Assembly (NCBI GenBank): GCA_031556065.1
Contig: JAVBTR010000055.1
Location: forward strand, 1 to 64,000
DNA length: 64,000 bases
Source: JAVBTR01 sp031556065
GTDB taxonomy: Bacteria > Bacillota > Clostridia > Christensenellales > Aristaeellaceae
Reading direction: 5' to 3'
The translations under genes and the position numbers were made by a program. This document shows, piece by piece, positions 60,183-64,000 of this stretch (position 1 is the stretch's first letter; each line of letters opens with the position of its first letter). The notes below the pieces were generated by a model. The model had not been told where the DNA came from, did not search any database, and saw only the letters and a program-made list of their open reading frames with translations.

Positions 60183-60831
60183 AAAGGACGCCCGCTTAAG
60201 GCACATTGGACATTTGGATCTGCTAAGGGCCATGCAGCGGGCTTTACGCAGAAGCGGTTTGCCCATTGCCTACAGTCAGGGGTTCAATCCACATATCTTA
60301 AACGCCTTTGCATCAGCTCTTTCTGTGGGGGCCACAGGGCAAAGAGAGATTATGGATGTGAAATTAACCGAAAATGTGGACTGTGAAACCTTTAAAAACA
60401 AATTAAACGAAAACCTACCGCCGGATATTGCCATTTTGGAAGCCATTGTTTTAGAGGAGGGCCATCCTGCGCCTATGTCCCTTTTGTGTGCGGCAGCTTA
60501 CGATGTGGTGTTCCAAAAGGACGATTATAAGCTTCTTATAGATGCCATTGCTCCTCTTATGTCTCAGACTGAAATCCCTTCTATGCGCAAAACCAAGAAG
60601 GGCATGAAGCCCTGCGATGTGAAGCCTCTGATTTTCGGGATCAGCGCAGATGAAAATAGGCTTCACATGACTTTATCCCACATGGAGCAGGATACCTGCA
60701 AGCCCCATATGGTTTTAGAAGCGCTGCAAAAGCAAGCGGGTTTGGAAGCCTTACCAAAGTATGATTTGATCCGTTTGTGCTTGTATGGCAGGGACAAGGA
60801 CAACAACCTTGCTCCCCTGGAAACCTTGTAA
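60160..60831 (+). CDS. radical SAM-associated DUF2344 protein (TIGR03936 type)
   Basis: The 223-residue protein starts VVFKKDARLRHIGHLDLLRAMQRAL-like and has the conserved GLPIAYSQGFNPHI block. In some genomes it is fused to the C-terminus of the radical SAM protein, which here is the overlapping upstream gene. It is thought to assist that enzyme, perhaps by binding a substrate RNA or tRNA; this is inference from gene pairing. The RNase E/G gene follows after one base. Confidence 0.88.
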   Translation: MRMLVVFKKDARLRHIGHLDLLRAMQRALRRSGLPIAYSQGFNPHILNAFASALSVGATGQREIMDVKLTENVDCETFKNKLNENLPPDIAILEAIVLEEGHPAPMSLLCAAAYDVVFQKDDYKLLIDAIAPLMSQTEIPSMRKTKKGMKPCDVKPLIFGISADENRLHMTLSHMEQDTCKPHMVLEALQKQAGLEALPKYDLIRLCLYGRDKDNNLAPLETL

Positions 60832-60832
60832 A

Positions 60833-61876
60833 ATGGAGAGACAGATTTTAAACCTTACCATAAAGGGCATGGAAGCTGCGGCGCTTATTGAAGACGGCCA
60901 GCTGATGGAATTAATTCCTAAACAGGAGCAAACAAATGCTGGCGGGATTTTCCTTGGCCGCATCGAACGCTATGTGCCAGGCATGCAGGCGGTGTTTGTG
61001 GATATCGGCCTTGAAAAGAACGGCTTTCTGCCTTTAAGTGAGACCCAGGGGGAAACGCCAGCTAAGCTTAAAACTGGCGCCTCTATTGTTGTTCAAGTGA
61101 AAAAGGAACCCTTAAACGAAAAGGGCTCATACCTTTCTACCGATATTTCTTTACCTGGCGCTTACTGTGTTTATAGGCCCTTTGGAAACGGCCTTGGCAT
61201 ATCCGCCAAGATAACCCACTGGGATTTGCGGGAAAGCCTTAAACAGGTGCAAGTGCAGTCTGGGGGCGCCATTATACGAACAGCTGCCCAGAACGCGGAC
61301 TTGAAAGACATTCAAAGGGAAGTGGCAGGGCTAGAAGCCATCTGGGAATCGATTCTGAGTCTTTCTAAGCAGTATAGCGCCCCAAAGCCTTTGTGGGCCC
61401 CCATGGACGCCCTTGCTCGGCTCAGAACGGATTATGAAGGCCGCTATAATACACAAACCAATCCGGCAACAGAAACGTTGGAGAAGCAGCTTGAGGAAGC
61501 CTTAAAGCGCAAAGTGTGGCTTAAAAGCGGGGGATTTCTGGTGATTGATCCATGTGAAGCCATGACAGTGATCGACGTAAACACAGGCAAGTTCACTGGC
61601 AAAAAGCGCTTAGACGAAACCATCCTTAAAACCAATCTGGAAGCCTGCGAGAAAATTGCCCAGCAAATAAGGCTTCGCAACCTATCTGGCATTATTGTTG
61701 TGGATTTCATTGATATGGATTCTAAAAAGCAGCAGGAACAGGTTCTAAAAAAACAAACAGACGTTTTTATGGAAGACAGGAAGCAGACCGAGATTTTGGG
61801 GTTTACCAAGCTAGGACTATTGGAAATAACCCGAAAACGAGATAGCTTGCCCCTTAGGGCAGTTTTGAAGGAGTGA
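60833..61876 (+). CDS. ribonuclease E/G-family protein lacking the Zn-link
   Basis: The 347-residue protein has the S1 domain (IFLGRIERYVPGMQAVFVDI, about 38-57), the 5'-sensor/RNase H-like part and the catalytic DNase I-like region. The metal aspartates are Asp248 (VIDVNTGKF) and Asp291 (IIVVDFID). They are 43 residues apart, the same spacing as Asp303 and Asp346 of E. coli RNase E. It ends just after LGLLEITRKR, exactly where the CPxCxG Zn-link should come, so the Zn-link and small domain are missing. No remnant is seen downstream because miaB starts at once. It may be active as a dimer by other means, or inactive; sequence cannot tell. Confidence 0.85.
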   Translation: MERQILNLTIKGMEAAALIEDGQLMELIPKQEQTNAGGIFLGRIERYVPGMQAVFVDIGLEKNGFLPLSETQGETPAKLKTGASIVVQVKKEPLNEKGSYLSTDISLPGAYCVYRPFGNGLGISAKITHWDLRESLKQVQVQSGGAIIRTAAQNADLKDIQREVAGLEAIWESILSLSKQYSAPKPLWAPMDALARLRTDYEGRYNTQTNPATETLEKQLEEALKRKVWLKSGGFLVIDPCEAMTVIDVNTGKFTGKKRLDETILKTNLEACEKIAQQIRLRNLSGIIVVDFIDMDSKKQQEQVLKKQTDVFMEDRKQTEILGFTKLGLLEITRKRDSLPLRAVLKE

Positions 61877-61881
61877 TTTGG

Positions 61882-63369
61882 ATGCACGATAGGGCTTGTG
61901 TGGTGGTAACCCCAGCTGAAATAACCAGACAAAGCGCATTCATTAAACAGATTGAAGCACTTGAAAGCAAACCAGACTCGTATATCGTAATCACCTATGG
62001 CTGCCAGATGAATGCCCACGATAGCGAAAAACTGGCAGGGATGCTAGTAAATATGGGCATAAAGGAAGCTGCCACCAAAGAAGAAGCGGATTTTGTTATC
62101 TACAATACCTGCTGCATTCGGGAAAACGCCCAGCGTCGGGCCTTGGGCAACGTAACCTGGCTTAAAGAGCTGCGCAAGAAAAAACCAAATCTGCTCATTG
62201 GTATCTGCGGCTGCATGATCCAGCAAGAGGGCATGGCGGAAAAGATGCTCAAGCAATATAAGTTTGTGGATATAGCCTTTGGCACCCATAATCTTTACCG
62301 GTTTCCGGAACTTTTCTATACGGCTTTGCGCAATAAGAAGCAAGTGGTAGAAGTGTTAAAAGACCAGGATGTGATCGACGAAGGGCTGCCGGTAAAGCGG
62401 CTGAACCCATACCATGCCTATATGACTATTATGTACGGCTGCAACAATTTTTGCTCCTATTGCATTGTGCCATATGTGCGGGGCCGGGAACGTTCCCGGG
62501 ATGAAAGTGCCATTCTCCAAGAAGCCAAAGCACTTTATGAATCCGGCGTGAAAGAGATCATGCTTCTTGGGCAAAACGTCAACTCCTACGGGAACGATAA
62601 AAACGACGGTTCCAGTTTCCCAAAGCTGCTTAAGGCCCTGGATGAAATAGGCATTGAGCGCATTCGGTTTATGACATCCCATCCCAAGGATTTAAGCGAT
62701 GAGCTGATCGATGTGATGGCCAATGGCAAGCATATTTGCAAGCAGTTCCATCTGCCCATTCAATCGGGCAATAATGATATTCTAAGCGCAATGAACCGCC
62801 GCTACACCCGCGAAAGATACCTTGAAAGGCTTCAAAACCTTCGGGAAAAGATTCCCGGCATCGGGATTACCACAGATTTTATTGTGGGTTTCCCTGGAGA
62901 AACAGAAGAGCAGTTTCAAGATACTTTATCCCTTGTGGAGCAAGCCAAGTTTGACGCGGCGTTCACCTTTATTTATTCGCCCCGAATTGGAACCAAGGCC
63001 GCTTCCATGGAAGGCCAGCTGCCGGAAGAAATAACCAGTGACCGGATTCAGCGTTTGATAGCAGCTCAGGATGAGCAGATTAAGCTGGTACACCAATCCC
63101 TTCTAGGCAAGCACGAGAATGTGTTGGTGGAGAATCTGGCCAGACGCGGCGCCAACCAGGTTTCCGGCAAAGGTGAGAGAGGCATTACCATTACCTTCCC
63201 TGGGGATGAAAAGGATATCGGTCAGATTATCCCCGTTGAAATAACCGACGTTCGTACCAGCAAGTTGCGGGCAAAAAGAATAGATAAATTAGGAAAGCAC
63301 CATGAAAAACGTTTTAAACCAAGCGGAAAAACTAGCTCAGGCTATTTTGGACAGCGAAATTTTTATTAA
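61882..63369 (+). CDS. miaB: tRNA-2-methylthio-N6-dimethylallyladenosine synthase
   Basis: MiaB adds the 2-methylthio group to i6A37 of tRNA. The 495-residue protein has the N-terminal cluster cysteines (YGCQMNAHD, NTCCIREN, GICGCM), the radical SAM motif GCNNFCSYCIVP (CxxxCxxC, about residue 190) and a TRAM domain to about 470. ATG 61882 has AAGGAG upstream; a GTG at 61873 lies inside that site. The last 23 residues (after TSKLRAKRI) run through the start of the next gene and look unlike normal MiaB ends. Confidence 0.95.
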   Translation: MHDRACVVVTPAEITRQSAFIKQIEALESKPDSYIVITYGCQMNAHDSEKLAGMLVNMGIKEAATKEEADFVIYNTCCIRENAQRRALGNVTWLKELRKKKPNLLIGICGCMIQQEGMAEKMLKQYKFVDIAFGTHNLYRFPELFYTALRNKKQVVEVLKDQDVIDEGLPVKRLNPYHAYMTIMYGCNNFCSYCIVPYVRGRERSRDESAILQEAKALYESGVKEIMLLGQNVNSYGNDKNDGSSFPKLLKALDEIGIERIRFMTSHPKDLSDELIDVMANGKHICKQFHLPIQSGNNDILSAMNRRYTRERYLERLQNLREKIPGIGITTDFIVGFPGETEEQFQDTLSLVEQAKFDAAFTFIYSPRIGTKAASMEGQLPEEITSDRIQRLIAAQDEQIKLVHQSLLGKHENVLVENLARRGANQVSGKGERGITITFPGDEKDIGQIIPVEITDVRTSKLRAKRIDKLGKHHEKRFKPSGKTSSGYFGQRNFY

Positions 63370-63706
63370 CATGCACAAGCTGGAAAACACCCTCACCAAG
63401 GATGAAAAGGCCACGGCTGTTTTAGTGGCTGTTTCTGAAAAGCGCCAGGCGGTAGAAGAACTCCTTGCTGCCAGCGATATGGATCATAATGCGTTGGCTG
63501 CTGCTGCCCAGGATTTAGAAGAAGCGGAATCTGTTATGAACGAAAATGAAACCGTGGCCGCGTTAAGGGAAGCCCGTGGCCAGTTTACCAGTATGATGGA
63601 AAAGGTAAACCAGATTTTGCGGTTCGTGATCACTGGAGAAACAGGCGAGGAAGAAGAAAGCTGCAGCGGTTCATGTTCATCCTGTAGCGGCTGTCACACA
63701 CACTAA
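63302..63706 (+). CDS. YlbF/YmcA-family regulator with cysteine-rich tail
   Basis: The 134-residue protein is helical with the YlbF pattern (AQAILDSEIFINMHKLENTL, then AALREARGQFTSMMEKVNQIL). It ends in SCSGSCSSCSGCHTH, a compact set of four cysteines and two histidines suited to bind a metal or Fe-S cluster. In Bacillus, YlbF and YmcA join RicT (homologue at 23294) in an Fe-S complex acting on RNase Y. The start ATG 63302 lies 68 bases inside the end of miaB, with AGGAAAG upstream. Confidence 0.85.
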   Translation: MKNVLNQAEKLAQAILDSEIFINMHKLENTLTKDEKATAVLVAVSEKRQAVEELLAASDMDHNALAAAAQDLEEAESVMNENETVAALREARGQFTSMMEKVNQILRFVITGETGEEEESCSGSCSSCSGCHTH

Positions 63707-63731
63707 ACCTTAAAATATCGGAGGCATACCA

Positions 63732-64000
63732 ATGGCAAGCGTCACACCCATGATGCAGCAATACCTTAACCTGAAAGAAAAATATCATGATTGCATTGTC
63801 TTTTACCGTTTAGGGGATTTTTACGAAATGTTCTTCGACGATGCAAAGCTTGCGTCCCATGAACTGGAATTGACCTTAACAGGCAGGGATTGCGGCCTCC
63901 CCGAGCGAGCGCCTATGTGCGGCGTTCCTTTTCACAGCGCCGCCAATTACATTAACCGCCTTGTTGAAAAGGGCTATCAGGTGGCCATTTGCGAGCAGTT
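63732..64000 (+). CDS. mutS: DNA mismatch repair protein MutS, N-terminal part
   Basis: The first 89 codons of MutS are present; the gene runs off the right edge. Visible is the mismatch-binding N-terminal domain: TPMMQQYLNLKEKYHD, then FYRLGDFYEMFFDDA (containing the Phe-x-Glu pair GDFYEMF that reads mispairs), LTLTGRD, and MCGVPFHSAANYI. ATG 63732 follows GGAGG. The miaB-ylbF-mutS order is common in Firmicutes. Confidence 0.96.
   Translation, partial: MASVTPMMQQYLNLKEKYHDCIVFYRLGDFYEMFFDDAKLASHELELTLTGRDCGLPERAPMCGVPFHSAANYINRLVEKGYQVAICEQ

Noticed and set aside
61877..61990. A frameshifted Zn-link remnant after the RNase E/G stop
   Set aside because: The sequence after the stop reads directly as the MiaB N-terminus, and no CPxCxG coding was seen in another frame.
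1..64000. tRNA or rRNA genes, integrases, transposases, phage genes, replication origin
   Set aside because: The intergenic stretches were read for tRNA-like cloverleaf ends, IS-type inverted ends with transposase and DnaA-box clusters; none was found. The only long non-coding stretches are the two T-box leaders, the ppdK leader, the hydrogenase leader and the hairpin array.

Overview
The window reads as the chromosome of an anaerobic, endospore-forming Clostridia-class Firmicute. The evidence is T-box leaders, Shine-Dalgarno sites near GGAGG on almost every gene, sporulation genes (spoVM, a SpoIID-type protein, a SpoVB-type flippase), an NAD-linked multi-subunit [FeFe]-hydrogenase, a V/A-type ATPase operon and pyruvate phosphate dikinase. 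Base composition looks close to 50% GC by eye. No rRNA, tRNA, phage, transposase or CRISPR array was seen. The genus cannot be fixed from the sequence; the identification stops at class level.

Layout. 1-7.2 kb: dprA (3' part)-topA-trmFO, a secreted alpha/beta hydrolase, then hslV-hslU. 7.2-10.7 kb: a methionine T-box leader, metG-tatD, then a 69-residue membrane protein and the 26-residue spoVM. 10.8-14.8 kb: mgtC facing a minus-strand operon of aminotransferase-tyrS-yigZ under a tyrosine T-box. 14.9-19 kb: the yloU-yloV(fakA)-recG cluster. 19-21.8 kb: ppdK on its own promoter. 21.9-29.5 kb: darA-holB-ricT, a small ferredoxin, a giant SpoIID/SH3b wall protein, and a tRNA methyltransferase. 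29.4-33.1 kb: a SpoVB-like flippase, dCMP deaminase, a cysteine-patterned DUF6062 protein and a SPOR-domain protein.

33.1-41.4 kb is the most striking block. Two DRTGG-like proteins, an RsbW-like ATPase, a hydrogenase-like Fe-S protein and a PHP phosphoesterase precede nuoE-like, a second ATPase, a thioredoxin-like ferredoxin, nuoF-like and hydA. The second half is the NADH-linked electron-bifurcating type hydrogenase that reoxidises NADH and ferredoxin by making H2. The first half looks like a sensing and signalling set attached to it. After hydA, a hairpin-rich element of about 220 bp has split a bidirectional terminator.

41.7-45.5 kb: a minus-strand operon lgt-pncB-serine hydrolase-recX with overlapping genes. 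45.7-46.4 kb: upp. 46.4-54.9 kb: the nine-gene V-type ATPase operon in the Enterococcus hirae ntpFIKECGABD order, whose membrane ring carries the Na+-site residues. 55.1-58.2 kb: an ABC exporter pair and a methyltransferase. 58.3-64 kb: a radical SAM protein, its DUF2344 partner, an RNase E/G-type protein lacking its Zn-link, miaB, a YlbF-family protein and the start of mutS.

The best candidates for something undescribed are the hydrogenase-linked sensing module, the methionine T-box with a 122-nt folded insert inside its antiterminator loop, and the palindrome array inserted in the hydA/recX terminator.
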